A stretch of 64,000 nucleotides of DNA from Sphingopyxis macrogoltabida (GTDB lineage: Bacteria; Pseudomonadota; Alphaproteobacteria; Sphingomonadales; Sphingomonadaceae). Location of the stretch: positions 3,720,501 to 3,784,500 of the forward strand of contig NZ_CP009429.1 in NCBI RefSeq assembly GCF_001314325.1, given 5' to 3'. The notes under the pieces are model-generated. The model searched no databases. It was not told the origin of the DNA and was given only the letters and a program-made list of their open reading frames with translations. The position numbers and the translations under genes were made by a program. Positions 32,539 to 41,450 of the stretch are shown here, in pieces (position 1 is the stretch's first letter; the number at the start of each line of letters is the position of its first letter).

Positions 32539-35500
32539 TCAATCGTCGCGGTTGGCGATGTTGGTGAACGGCGCCCAGGCGGCGGGGTGCGCCCAGCCCG
32601 GCCTCCAGCCCGTGATCGCAGTGCCGTCGGCGCGCTTGCCGGTGCGTACCGATTTCATCCCCGCCTGCAGCGCCTGCGCGCGCGACATGTCGGGATTCGC
32701 CTGCCGCGCCATCAGCGTTTCGACGGTGAGCACCGCGGTCGCTTCGTCCGAAACGCGCCAGTGGCTCGCGAGCAGCGCGTCGGCACCGGCGTAAAGAAAC
32801 CCGCGCGCGAGCGCCGACAGGCTGTCGACGCCGCCCGAATTTTCCGCCGATGCGGTGTTGCACGCCGACAGGATCACCCAGTCGGCCGATAGCGACAGCC
32901 GTGCCGCCTCGGTCGCCGTCAGCAGGCCGTCGTCGAGGTCGCTCGCTTCATTGGGCGGGGTCAGGACGAGACCGGGTTCGCTGAGCCCGAGCGCCGGATC
33001 GGGGAGCAGGCCGTGCGTCGCGATCGCGATCACGCGGCTCGTCGCCAGCAACGGGTCCTGCCGCAGCGCGGCCTCGGTGGCGCCGCGGTCAGTCGTCAGG
33101 CTGTCCTTCGGCGCGTCGAAGAGGCTGGCCATCGCCGCGAGTTCGACCTTCGTGCCGGGCAGCGGCGCCAGTTTGCGAAGCGCGTCGGGATCGGCGAGCG
33201 GCGATCCCGATGCGGAGACGCCGTCGAACACGCCGACACCCGTGGCGGCGCGCGAGCCGGTGTCGCCGCCGAGCAGCACCGGGGCGCCATAGCCGCGGAA
33301 ATGATTGCCGCGCTTGCCAGCGCGCGCTTCGCCGGCCAGCGTCAGCGCCGCGACCGACGGCAGGCTGGTGAAGGCGTAGCGATCGGCAAGCCAGCCCGCG
33401 CGCGCCAGCACATCGGGGTCGGCAGGGTCGGCCCCGTCGGGCAATGCGGTCGACGAGAGCATCGCGAGCGGCAGGTCGCCAAGCTTGCCCGAGCTGGTCA
33501 CATAGAGGCGCGTGGTGCCCTGGAGCAGCGGTTCGACCGGTTCGATCAACAGCTTGTACAGCGCATTCGCGGTGTCGAGATCGAAGCGCTGGTTGCCCTC
33601 GAGTTCCTTCGCCGAGGTCGGCAACTGGTCGAGTTCGGCCCGGCGCGCCGCCGAGCAGGTCGCATAGTCGACGTCGCAGCGCAGGTCCGCAATCTGTTTC
33701 AGGATGACGTCGATGTCCTTGCCCGGCCGGCTCCAGCCGACCGCGGTCGGGGTAACGACGAACAAGTGGAAGGTGTTCGCCGCCTCGGTCATCAGAAGCA
33801 AGGCTTCACCGGGGCGCAGCGCCTTTTGCGCGTCGGCAAGCGCGATCGGGCGCGGCGAGACGAGCTGGCGATAGGCGGGATATTTCCTGTCGATCAGCGC
33901 GCTGACGTCGGCAAGTTGCGCGCGAATGGCGTCGAGTTCGCCGCGCAGCCGGGTCGCCTCGACCGGCTTGCGGTCGCCGAGCGCGCGGAGCAGATTCTTG
34001 TCGATCAGGTTCGCCCGCGCCGCCAGATCCTGTTCCTGCCGGACGGCCTCGGCCATCTCCGGCGTCTTGGCGGCACTCCGCGCCGCCGTCTGGAGCACCG
34101 CGCGTCCCGATGCCGAACTGATCGCGTCCTGCGCAGCGCGGAACGCGCGGTCCTGCAGGCGCGACTGACCGGCAGCGTCGGGCGTGTCGCTCATCAGTCC
34201 GAACGCGACGTTCATGTAACTGGTGAAGGTGGCGCGGTTGGGATTGGCCTGCTGGCGGTCGAGCGCCGAAAGCGCAACCGCATTGCCGCCGGCCGCACTC
34301 CGTTCGTCAAGGCCGCGAACGATCGCCACCGCCTTGTCCGCCTCCTGCTCGGCCTCCACCGTCTTGCCCTGCCGCATCAGGCTGAGCGCGAGGTTTTCAT
34401 GCGCGCGCGCGGTGTCGATATGCGCTTCGCCGACGCTCTGCCGAAGGATCGCGAGCGACTGGCGGTAATAGGGTTCGGCCGCCTTGTCGCCCGCGCCTTC
34501 GAGCCCACCGCGGCGGACGAGTGCCGCCGCGACGCTGTTATAGGCGACCGCGGTCAGCGGATGATTTTCTCCGAGCAGGCGCCGCCGGATTTCGAGCGCC
34601 TTGATCGTCATGTCGGCGCCTTCGGCATGCTGGCCGAGCGACCCGAGCAGCGATCCGAGGCTGGTATAGGCCCAGGCGGTTTCGGGATTGTCGTCGCCGA
34701 ACTTGGCCTGAAAGATCCCGAGCGCCTGCCGCATCAGCGGCTCGGCGCGTTCCGGATGGCCGTCCTCGTCGAAATTATAGGCGAGATTGATCAGCAGCGT
34801 CGCATAGGAAGGATGGTTCGGCCCCGCGACACCTTGCTGGATGTCGAGCGCGCGGCGGTACATCGGCTCGGCCTCGGTATAGCGGCCCTGCTGGTTCAGA
34901 TTGTGCGCGATATTGCCGTACATCGTCGCGGTGCGTTCGCTGCTTTCGCCGAGCGACGAGCGGGTGATGTCGAGCGCCTTGCGGAGCAGCGGCTCGATGG
35001 TGCTCGGCGGCATGCCGCTGCTTTCCATGTTGAGCGCGAGATTATTGTAGGCCTCGCCGGTCAGCGGATGCGTCGCGCCGAGCGCCTTTTCGCGGATCGC
35101 CAGCGCCTTGCGATAATTGGCGTCGGCGTCGGCGAACCGTCCCGCCAGATTCTGGCTATAGGCGACCGCGGTGTAGCCGAGCGCCGCCTGCGGGCTGTCG
35201 TCGCCCTTCACCGCACGCCAGATTTCGAGCGCCTTGTTCGCCGCCGTATCGGCATCGGCATAGCGCCCCATGTCGCCGAAATTGACCGCGCTGTTATAGT
35301 GGCGCAGCGCCACATCGTCGCTGTTCGCGCCCGCCAGCCCCTCATCGATCGCGCGTGCCTTTTCGAGCATCGGCGCCGCTTCGTCGAAGCGCCCGAGGCT
35401 GCGCAGCACGACCGCGAGATTGCCGTAGCCCGACGCGGTTTCGCGGTGGTTTTCACCATGAACAACGAGGCTGGTATCGAGCGCCTTGCGATAGAGCGCC

Positions 35501-36075
35501 TCGGCTTCCTTCATGTCGCCGAGTTCGGACACGACCGACGCGAGATTGCTTGTCGCGACGATGGTCTTGGCATCATTCTCGCCCTTGTTCGCGATCCGTG
35601 CGGCGAGGATCGAGCGACGCAGCGGCAAGGCCTCGGCCGGCCGGCCCTGCTTGATGTAGTTGGACGAAAGGAAGGCGGCGATGGTCAATGTCTCGTCATC
35701 GCTGTCGCCGAGTGCCGCGCGGTCGAGTTCGAGCAGGCGCGCCCACAACTCCTCGGCCTCTTTCAGCCGGTTCTGCTCCTCCAGATTACCGGCAAGCACG
35801 CGGTAGCCAAGGCCGGTGATCAGCCCGTCGGCGCCATAGCGCTTCGTCGCTTCGCCGATCCAGCGCCGGTAGACCTTCTCGGCATCGGGATATTTGCCGG
35901 CGCGGTCGAGGTCCATGCCCTGATTGATGAGGTCGAGCATCTTCTGCTGGTCGCCGTCGAGTTCGCCCGATGCGGTATCCGCGACCGGCGTTTCCTGTGC
36001 GAACGCCGCCGGTGCGGCGGTCCACAATGGCGCGGCAAGCACAAGCGCCAGCAACTGGCGTCGACGGTTCGGCAT
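32539..36075 (-). CDS. Exported tetratricopeptide-CHAT domain protein, putative caspase-like protease
   Basis: 1178 residues. A signal peptide follows the RRR near the N-terminus and ends near TAAPAAFAQE. About 14 tandem TPR repeats of the kinesin-light-chain type (residues about 50-600, motif ALGATHPLTGEAYNNLALN) lead to a helical linker and a C-terminal CHAT domain. The caspase-like dyad is intact: His1021 in AIATHGLLP and Cys1072 in ILSACNTAS. Such proteins cleave a protein or interact with partners through TPRs; no partner is encoded adjacent. ATG 36075 is chosen because AGGGGA lies 10 bases upstream. ATG 36084 and 36105 are alternatives. Confidence 0.85.
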   Translation of the reverse strand: MPNRRRQLLALVLAAPLWTAAPAAFAQETPVADTASGELDGDQQKMLDLINQGMDLDRAGKYPDAEKVYRRWIGEATKRYGADGLITGLGYRVLAGNLEEQNRLKEAEELWARLLELDRAALGDSDDETLTIAAFLSSNYIKQGRPAEALPLRRSILAARIANKGENDAKTIVATSNLASVVSELGDMKEAEALYRKALDTSLVVHGENHRETASGYGNLAVVLRSLGRFDEAAPMLEKARAIDEGLAGANSDDVALRHYNSAVNFGDMGRYADADTAANKALEIWRAVKGDDSPQAALGYTAVAYSQNLAGRFADADANYRKALAIREKALGATHPLTGEAYNNLALNMESSGMPPSTIEPLLRKALDITRSSLGESSERTATMYGNIAHNLNQQGRYTEAEPMYRRALDIQQGVAGPNHPSYATLLINLAYNFDEDGHPERAEPLMRQALGIFQAKFGDDNPETAWAYTSLGSLLGSLGQHAEGADMTIKALEIRRRLLGENHPLTAVAYNSVAAALVRRGGLEGAGDKAAEPYYRQSLAILRQSVGEAHIDTARAHENLALSLMRQGKTVEAEQEADKAVAIVRGLDERSAAGGNAVALSALDRQQANPNRATFTSYMNVAFGLMSDTPDAAGQSRLQDRAFRAAQDAISSASGRAVLQTAARSAAKTPEMAEAVRQEQDLAARANLIDKNLLRALGDRKPVEATRLRGELDAIRAQLADVSALIDRKYPAYRQLVSPRPIALADAQKALRPGEALLLMTEAANTFHLFVVTPTAVGWSRPGKDIDVILKQIADLRCDVDYATCSAARRAELDQLPTSAKELEGNQRFDLDTANALYKLLIEPVEPLLQGTTRLYVTSSGKLGDLPLAMLSSTALPDGADPADPDVLARAGWLADRYAFTSLPSVAALTLAGEARAGKRGNHFRGYGAPVLLGGDTGSRAATGVGVFDGVSASGSPLADPDALRKLAPLPGTKVELAAMASLFDAPKDSLTTDRGATEAALRQDPLLATSRVIAIATHGLLPDPALGLSEPGLVLTPPNEASDLDDGLLTATEAARLSLSADWVILSACNTASAENSGGVDSLSALARGFLYAGADALLASHWRVSDEATAVLTVETLMARQANPDMSRAQALQAGMKSVRTGKRADGTAITGWRPGWAHPAAWAPFTNIANRDD

Positions 36076-36234
36076 GATCGGCATTCCCCTGTTTCGACCC
36101 AACATACAGAATAGATTGGGATATTGTCACCTCCGATCGGGTTAGGCCAGATGCGGGGGCGACGATGTGACAGGGGTCACTGGATACAAGCATTCCGGCA
36201 TTAGACGACGGAATGGAACGATCGGGCGGGCGCC

Positions 36235-37824
36235 TCAATGCCCCATATCGGCGGCCGACGCCGCCTGCGCCCCCGGCCGCGGCGGGCGCAGCAGGATCAC
36301 CAGCGGCACCGACGCCAGCGTGATCCACATCATCAGCCAGAAATCGTCGATATAGGCGACCATCGCAGCCTGCCGGTTGATTTCGGCATTGACCATCGCG
36401 AGCGCTGTATCGCCGACGATCCCGAAGCGATCGGCGGTCGACGGGTCGAGCAGGCTGACCGAACTGTTGGTGATATGCGCGGCGAGGTCCTCGTGGCTCG
36501 TCTGGGTGTTCGCGCCGAGCAAGGTCGTGACGACCGAAATGCCGACCGAGGCGCCGACGCTGCGGAACAGGTTGAGCAGGCTCGATCCGTCGGTACGATA
36601 TTGCGGCGGGATCGTCGCGAACGCCATGGTGTTGAGCGGGATGAAGATCAGGCCCATGCCGACCCCTTGCACCAGCCCGCTGACGATCACCGGCCAGCTT
36701 CCCATCATCAGCGACCAGTGGCTCATCTGCCACAAGGAATAAGCGGCGATGAACAGCCCCGTGCCGACCATCCAGCGCGCATCGACCTTGCCGAGCAACT
36801 GGCCCGCGACCCACATGCTCATCAGGATACCGACGCCGCGGACGGCGAGGACAAGCCCCGTATCGATCACCGGCCAGTCGAACAGCCGCTGCAGCATCGG
36901 CGGCAGCAGCGCCATCGAGGAGAACATCACGACGCCGATCACGACCATGAAGCCCATCGCGGTGACGAGGTTGCGATCGGCGAGCATCGCGCGGTTGAAC
37001 AGCGGCGACCGTGCGGTCAGCAGGTGGATAGTGAACATCCAGAGACAGGCGACGCTGACGCCGAGTTCGATCCAGATTTCGGTGCTGTTGAACCAGTCCT
37101 GGTTCGCGCCGCGGTCGAGCATCAGTTGCAGCGCCGCGAGCCCCAGCGCGAGCATCGAAAAGCCGAACAGGTCGAAGCGGCGGCTGGTCGTCTTCGTGGC
37201 GGGGAGGAGCGCCCACATCATCGCGAGGGTCAAGAGGCCGACGGGCAGGTTGACGTAAAAGACCCAGCGCCAGTTCGCCTGTTCGGTCAGCCAGCCGCCC
37301 AATATCGGACCGAGAATGGGTCCGACCATGATCCCCATGCCCCAGATCGACATCGCGCGCGCATGGCGTTCGGGCGGATTGATATCGAGCATCACCGATT
37401 GCGACAGCGGCCCGATGAAGGCGGCGCTGATCCCCTGCAGGAAGCGGAACGCCACCATCTCCTCGAGATTCTGCGCGGCGCCGCACGCCATCGAGGCGAC
37501 GATGAACCCCGCGACCGCGGCGAGGAACAACTGGCGGCGCCCGATGCGGTCGGCGAGCCAGCCGGTGATCGGCATCGCGACGGCCGACGCGATGATATAG
37601 CTGGTGAGCACCCAGTTCACCGTCTCGCTCGTCGCGCCGAGCGACGACTGCATATGCGGGATGGCGACGTTGGCGATCGTCGTGTCGAGGATCTGCATCA
37701 CCGACGCGCCCATCACGGCAACGGTCAGCAGGCCGCGATAGCGCACCCGTTCGTGCAAGGGCACGTTGTCGTCGACCGGCAGCGCCGCCGCGGCCGACCG
37801 ACGTGGGGATGCTCGAGTGGTCAT
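36235..37824 (-). CDS. emrB: DHA2 family MFS multidrug efflux pump, EmrB-like
   Basis: 529 residues, 14 predicted helices. The antiporter motif GPILGPILGGWLTEQANWRW and DTTIANVAIPHMQ near the N-terminus are typical EmrB/QacA features. With the EmrA-like protein three bases upstream, it should form a tripartite drug exporter with an outer-membrane TolC-type channel, which is not in this window. The start, ATG 37824, follows directly on the emrA stop. Confidence 0.9.
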   Translation of the reverse strand: MTTRASPRRSAAAALPVDDNVPLHERVRYRGLLTVAVMGASVMQILDTTIANVAIPHMQSSLGATSETVNWVLTSYIIASAVAMPITGWLADRIGRRQLFLAAVAGFIVASMACGAAQNLEEMVAFRFLQGISAAFIGPLSQSVMLDINPPERHARAMSIWGMGIMVGPILGPILGGWLTEQANWRWVFYVNLPVGLLTLAMMWALLPATKTTSRRFDLFGFSMLALGLAALQLMLDRGANQDWFNSTEIWIELGVSVACLWMFTIHLLTARSPLFNRAMLADRNLVTAMGFMVVIGVVMFSSMALLPPMLQRLFDWPVIDTGLVLAVRGVGILMSMWVAGQLLGKVDARWMVGTGLFIAAYSLWQMSHWSLMMGSWPVIVSGLVQGVGMGLIFIPLNTMAFATIPPQYRTDGSSLLNLFRSVGASVGISVVTTLLGANTQTSHEDLAAHITNSSVSLLDPSTADRFGIVGDTALAMVNAEINRQAAMVAYIDDFWLMMWITLASVPLVILLRPPRPGAQAASAADMGH

Positions 37825-37826
37825 GG

Positions 37827-38939
37827 TTATTTGGTGAAGACCCGCACTTCCGCCGACAGCCCCGCGATCATCTCGCGCGACGGTTTTTCGTCGAAGGCAA
37901 TGCGTACCGGCACGCGCTGCGTCACCTTGACCCAGTTGCCGGTGGCGTTCTGCGCCGGCAGCACCGAAAATTCGCTGCCGGTGCCGGCGCCGATCGTCAG
38001 AACATGGCCGCGCACCTTCAGCCCGGGATAGGCGTCGAAGCTGATTTCGGCGCGCTGGCCGATGCGCATGTCGGCGAGGTCGGTTTCCTTGAAATTGGCC
38101 TCGACCCACGGATGCGCGGTGTCGACCAATGTCACCGCAGGCAGGCCCTGGACCATCATCTGGCCGATCTGCAGCCGGTCCGATTGAGCGACGCGCCCGG
38201 CGCTCGGCGCGCGAACTTCGGTGCGACCGAGGTTGACCTCGGCCTGCGCGCGCTGGACGCGCGCCGCCTCGACCTGCGGGTTGATGCCGCTGGCGGGCCC
38301 GGCGGCGAGCTTGGTGCGCGCCTCGGCCGCGGCGGCCTCGGCCTGCCGCACCTGCTCGCGCGCCAGCGTCACCGCGTGGCGCGACGCGTCATAGGCGGCT
38401 TTGGTGGTAAAGCCCTTTTCCATCAGCGCTGCTTGACGCGCGAAGTTCACCTCGGCGAATTTGACGTCCTCGCGCGCCGCGGCGATGTCGACGCTCGAGG
38501 TGTTGGCGCTCGCCGACAGGTTGCCGACCTCGACCTCGGCCGCATCGATAGCGGCGGTCGCCTGCGCGACGGTCAGCGCATAGGGTTCGCGATCGATGCG
38601 GAACAGCAGTTGGCCGGCCTTGACGATCTGGCCGTCGCGCACCGCGACCTCCGTGATCCGCCCGCCGACTTCGGCGGCGACCGAAACCTTGTCCATCTGG
38701 ACATAGGCGTTGTCGGTTGACACCGACCCGCCGCTCGTCAGCCAGTACCAGCCGCCCGCCGCGATCAGCACCAGCGGCACGCTGAACATGAGTAGACGGC
38801 TCCGCCATTTCGGCGTGTCCTTGACCACCGGTTCGGGGGCGACGGCCGTTTGCGCCGGCGGGACCGGGTCGGCCTTCGGTGCGGGCTTGGGCGGCTTGGC
38901 TTCCTCGGCGGCTGGGCGGGCGGGAGAAATCTGGTCCAT
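37827..38939 (-). CDS. emrA: HlyD/EmrA-type membrane fusion protein
   Basis: 370 residues. A Pro/Ala-rich cytoplasmic N-terminus, one membrane helix (about 48-68), then the barrel-sandwich hybrid (STDNAYVQMDKVSVAAEVGGRI), coiled-coil hairpin (about 130-220) and beta-barrel regions. It connects EmrB to an outer-membrane channel. Its start overlaps the MarR gene stop by one base (TGATG). Confidence 0.9.
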   Translation of the reverse strand: MDQISPARPAAEEAKPPKPAPKADPVPPAQTAVAPEPVVKDTPKWRSRLLMFSVPLVLIAAGGWYWLTSGGSVSTDNAYVQMDKVSVAAEVGGRITEVAVRDGQIVKAGQLLFRIDREPYALTVAQATAAIDAAEVEVGNLSASANTSSVDIAAAREDVKFAEVNFARQAALMEKGFTTKAAYDASRHAVTLAREQVRQAEAAAAEARTKLAAGPASGINPQVEAARVQRAQAEVNLGRTEVRAPSAGRVAQSDRLQIGQMMVQGLPAVTLVDTAHPWVEANFKETDLADMRIGQRAEISFDAYPGLKVRGHVLTIGAGTGSEFSVLPAQNATGNWVKVTQRVPVRIAFDEKPSREMIAGLSAEVRVFTK

Positions 38940-39388
38940 CAAGCGGTCTCTTTTTGGTCTTTTTGGCAAATGCGGCGCGACAGGTTGGCGCGGACGCGCT
39001 CGACGAGCCGGGTCAGCTCGTCGCGTTCGGCATCGCTCAGCCCCTCGGTGGCTTCGGCAACGACGTCGCGTGCCGTCTCGCGGAGCGTGTCGAGCAGGGG
39101 TTCGGCCGATGCGGTCAGGTGGAGCTGCCACGCCCGCCGGTCGGTGGGGTCGGCGCGACGCTCGACGAGGCTCGATTCCTCGAGCCGGTCGATCATCCGC
39201 GACAGCGTGATCGGCTCGACCTCGATCAGTTCGGCGAGCGGCCCCTGACGGATGCCCGGATAACGCGCCAGATAGGACAGCACGCGCGATTGTAGCGCCG
39301 TAATCCCGCTATCGCGCGTGCGCGCATTGTACGCGCGGCGGAACATCCGCGCCGTGTCATTCAGCAGGAACCCGATCGTCTCGCTCAT
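38939..39388 (-). CDS. MarR family regulator of the Emr pump
   Basis: 149 residues. A winged-helix fold with the DNA-binding stretch GPLAELIEVEPITLSRMIDR and the wing RRADPTDRRAWQLHLT, typical MarR. It is the first gene of the emr unit, so it should repress its own operon until a ligand binds. A palindrome lies 10 bases upstream of its start. Confidence 0.9.
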   Translation of the reverse strand: MSETIGFLLNDTARMFRRAYNARTRDSGITALQSRVLSYLARYPGIRQGPLAELIEVEPITLSRMIDRLEESSLVERRADPTDRRAWQLHLTASAEPLLDTLRETARDVVAEATEGLSDAERDELTRLVERVRANLSRRICQKDQKETA

Positions 39389-39397
39389 GGCAGTCGA

Positions 39398-39419
39398 TAT
39401 AATAGCAGTAGCTATTATA
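39398..39419. promoter_or_regulatory. MarR operator candidate of the emr operon
   Basis: TATAATAGC-AGTA-GCTATTATA, perfect 9-base arms with a 4-base centre, in AT-rich DNA immediately before the MarR start. Its position and symmetry suit a MarR dimer binding the emr promoter. Confidence 0.65.
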
Positions 39420-39515
39420 AGCAATGAAATTGGTGCAATGCAAAAACATCCGCCGCGGCGCAAAATGTCCCGGCAGCGCTTGCGCGTCATCGCCCTTTCC
39501 GGGCAGGATGCGCCC

Positions 39516-40163
39516 ATGAGTCTTGCCGCAGACCTGTTCTGGTCCTTTCGTTCGCCCTACTCCTATCTCGCGATCGGCCGCTATCGCGCGCTCGCGGCAA
39601 GCCACGACATCGTCATCAACCTGCGCCCGGTCTATCCGCTGGCGATTCGCCAGCCCGATTTCTTCGAGCGCAGCCACCCGAACTGGCTGAGCTATACGAT
39701 GCGCGACATGATCCGCGTCGCGCAGTTCCATGGCATTCCGTTCGGGCCGCCGCGCCCCGATCCCATCGTTCAGGACGTCGCGACCCGCGCGATCGCGGCC
39801 GACCAGCCCTATATCTATCGCCTCACCCGGCTGGGGCAGGCAGCGGCGCGGCGCGGCAAGGGGCTTGCGTTCGCCGACGAAGCCGCGCAGCTCATCTGGG
39901 GCGGGGCGCAGGACTGGCATAGCGGCGATCATCTGGCGGGCGCCGCGCGGCGCGCGGGTCTCGACCTTGCCGAACTCGACGCCGAGGCGGCGGCCGACGC
40001 CGAAGCGCTCGACACCGAAATTGCCGCGAACCAAGTCGCGCTTGAGATTGCGGGCCACTGGGGCGTTCCGACGCTGGTTTTCGACGGCGAGCCGTTTTTC
40101 GGGCAGGATCGCATCGAAATGGCGCGCTGGCGGATGGAGCAAAAAGGCTTGCAGGCGCGATGA
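39516..40163 (+). CDS. DsbA-family/HCCA isomerase-like protein
   Basis: 215 residues. DLFWSFRSPYSYLAIGRYRAL at the N-terminus, with Ser instead of the redox Cys, and GVPTLVFDGEPFFGQDRIEM at the C-terminus place it in the 2-hydroxychromene-2-carboxylate isomerase group of DsbA-like thiol transferases. Its substrate is unknown. ATG 39516 is chosen as the start of the conserved domain. Its 3' end overlaps the GFA gene by four bases, giving a three-gene coupled set. Confidence 0.85.
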   Translation: MSLAADLFWSFRSPYSYLAIGRYRALAASHDIVINLRPVYPLAIRQPDFFERSHPNWLSYTMRDMIRVAQFHGIPFGPPRPDPIVQDVATRAIAADQPYIYRLTRLGQAAARRGKGLAFADEAAQLIWGGAQDWHSGDHLAGAARRAGLDLAELDAEAAADAEALDTEIAANQVALEIAGHWGVPTLVFDGEPFFGQDRIEMARWRMEQKGLQAR

Positions 40164-40603
40164 GCGACGCGCTGACCGGCGGTTGCCAATGCGGCGCCAT
40201 CCGTTTTTCGGCGACGCATGCGGATCGCGACGCCTATTGGTGCCATTGCCGCATGTGCCAGCAGGCGCTGGGCAATGTCGCGGCCGCGTTCTGGAACGTC
40301 GCGAAGGACGGCGTCGAATGGACCGGGCGCGAGCGCGCGACCTATATGTCCTCGCCGTTCGGCCGCCGCGGCTTTTGCGGCGAGTGCGGCACGCCGCTGA
40401 GCTTCGACTATCCCGACAGCCCGAATATCGACCTGACCGTCGGGGCGCTCGACGATCCGGCGGCGGTGCGGCTGGCGAGCCATTTCGGCGTCGAAAGCCG
40501 CGTCCACGGCTGGACCGCGGGCGAAGGCCTGCCCGAGATGCGCAGCGAGGATCATGCGCCGTTGCAGGACCGCTGGGCCCGGGCGCGCGGCGAAGGGGAA
40601 TGA
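40160..40603 (+). CDS. GFA family zinc protein
   Basis: 147 residues. GGCQCGAIRF, WCHCRMCQQALG and GFCGECGTPLSF carry the zinc-binding Cys residues of GFA proteins. The pairing with an HCCA-isomerase-like and an alpha/beta hydrolase hints at a glutathione-linked detoxification step. That is inference from context. ATGA overlaps occur on both sides. Confidence 0.87.
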   Translation: MSDALTGGCQCGAIRFSATHADRDAYWCHCRMCQQALGNVAAAFWNVAKDGVEWTGRERATYMSSPFGRRGFCGECGTPLSFDYPDSPNIDLTVGALDDPAAVRLASHFGVESRVHGWTAGEGLPEMRSEDHAPLQDRWARARGEGE

Positions 40604-41376
40604 CGATCGAACCGCAATTTTTCGAGGCGCGCGACGGCGTGCAGCTGGCGTGGCGCGAGATGGGACCGGCAACGGGCCCCGAAACCGACGACGCCCGCCC
40701 ACTGATCCTCCTCCACGGCCTGTTTTCGAGTGCCGAGGTCAACTGGATCAAATTCGGCACCGCGGCCCGCATTGCCGAAGCGGGCTTCCGTGTGATCATG
40801 CCCGACCTGCGCGTCCACGGGTCGAGCGAGGCGCCGCACGAGCCCGAAAACTATCCGCCCGACGTGCTGGTACACGACCTTCAGGACCTGATCGCGCATC
40901 TGGGGCTGGGCGATTTCGACCTCGGCGGCTTTTCGCTCGGCGCGCGGACCAGCGTCCGCGCCGTCGTCGCGGGAATGACGCCGCGCCGGCTGATCCTCGG
41001 CGGGATGGGGCTGGCGGGGCTCGCCGGGTGGCAGCGGCGCGGGCAGTTCTTCAAGCGCGTGATCGCCGAATATGAGACGGCGAAGCGCGGTGACGACACC
41101 TGGCTGTCGATCCAGTTCATGAAGACGATGAAGATCGACCGCGTCGCCGCGGCGCTGTTGCTCGACAGCTTTACCGATACTTCGCCCGACATGCTGGCGG
41201 CGCTGACGATGCCGGTGCTGCTGGTCTGCGGCGAGCAGGACCAGGACAATGGATCGGCCGAGGACCTGGCCGCCGCGCTGCCCGACGCGCGGCTCGTCAC
41301 CATCCCCGGCACGCATATGTCGAGCGTCACCGAGCCCGCGATGGGCGAAGCGATTGTTGCATTTGTGACCGCTTGA
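40600..41376 (+). CDS. Alpha/beta hydrolase
   Basis: 258 residues. The oxyanion motif LLHGLFSSAEVNW, the nucleophile elbow GFSLGARTS (Ser), an acidic residue near VCGEQDQDN and a late His in IPGTHMSS form the triad of the esterase/epoxide-hydrolase-like fold. Substrate unknown. Its start overlaps the GFA stop (ATGA at 40600). Confidence 0.85.
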   Translation: MTIEPQFFEARDGVQLAWREMGPATGPETDDARPLILLHGLFSSAEVNWIKFGTAARIAEAGFRVIMPDLRVHGSSEAPHEPENYPPDVLVHDLQDLIAHLGLGDFDLGGFSLGARTSVRAVVAGMTPRRLILGGMGLAGLAGWQRRGQFFKRVIAEYETAKRGDDTWLSIQFMKTMKIDRVAAALLLDSFTDTSPDMLAALTMPVLLVCGEQDQDNGSAEDLAAALPDARLVTIPGTHMSSVTEPAMGEAIVAFVTA

Positions 41377-41450
41377 CCCGGCCGCGGCGGCGGTTCAGAT
41401 TGCGGCCATCGCGCCGCCGAGCGCCTGACAAAATATCCGAGGACGCACCC

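Noticed and set aside
32539..36075. CHAT-gasdermin or type III-E CRISPR defence locus
   Set aside because: No gasdermin-like, Cas or toxin gene flanks it (neighbours are CorA and EmrB), and the protein has a signal peptide.
33013..36114. Long open frame on the plus strand (about 1030 codons)
   Set aside because: It is antisense to the CHAT protein, is Arg-rich and lacks any domain; such mirror frames are common in GC-rich genes.
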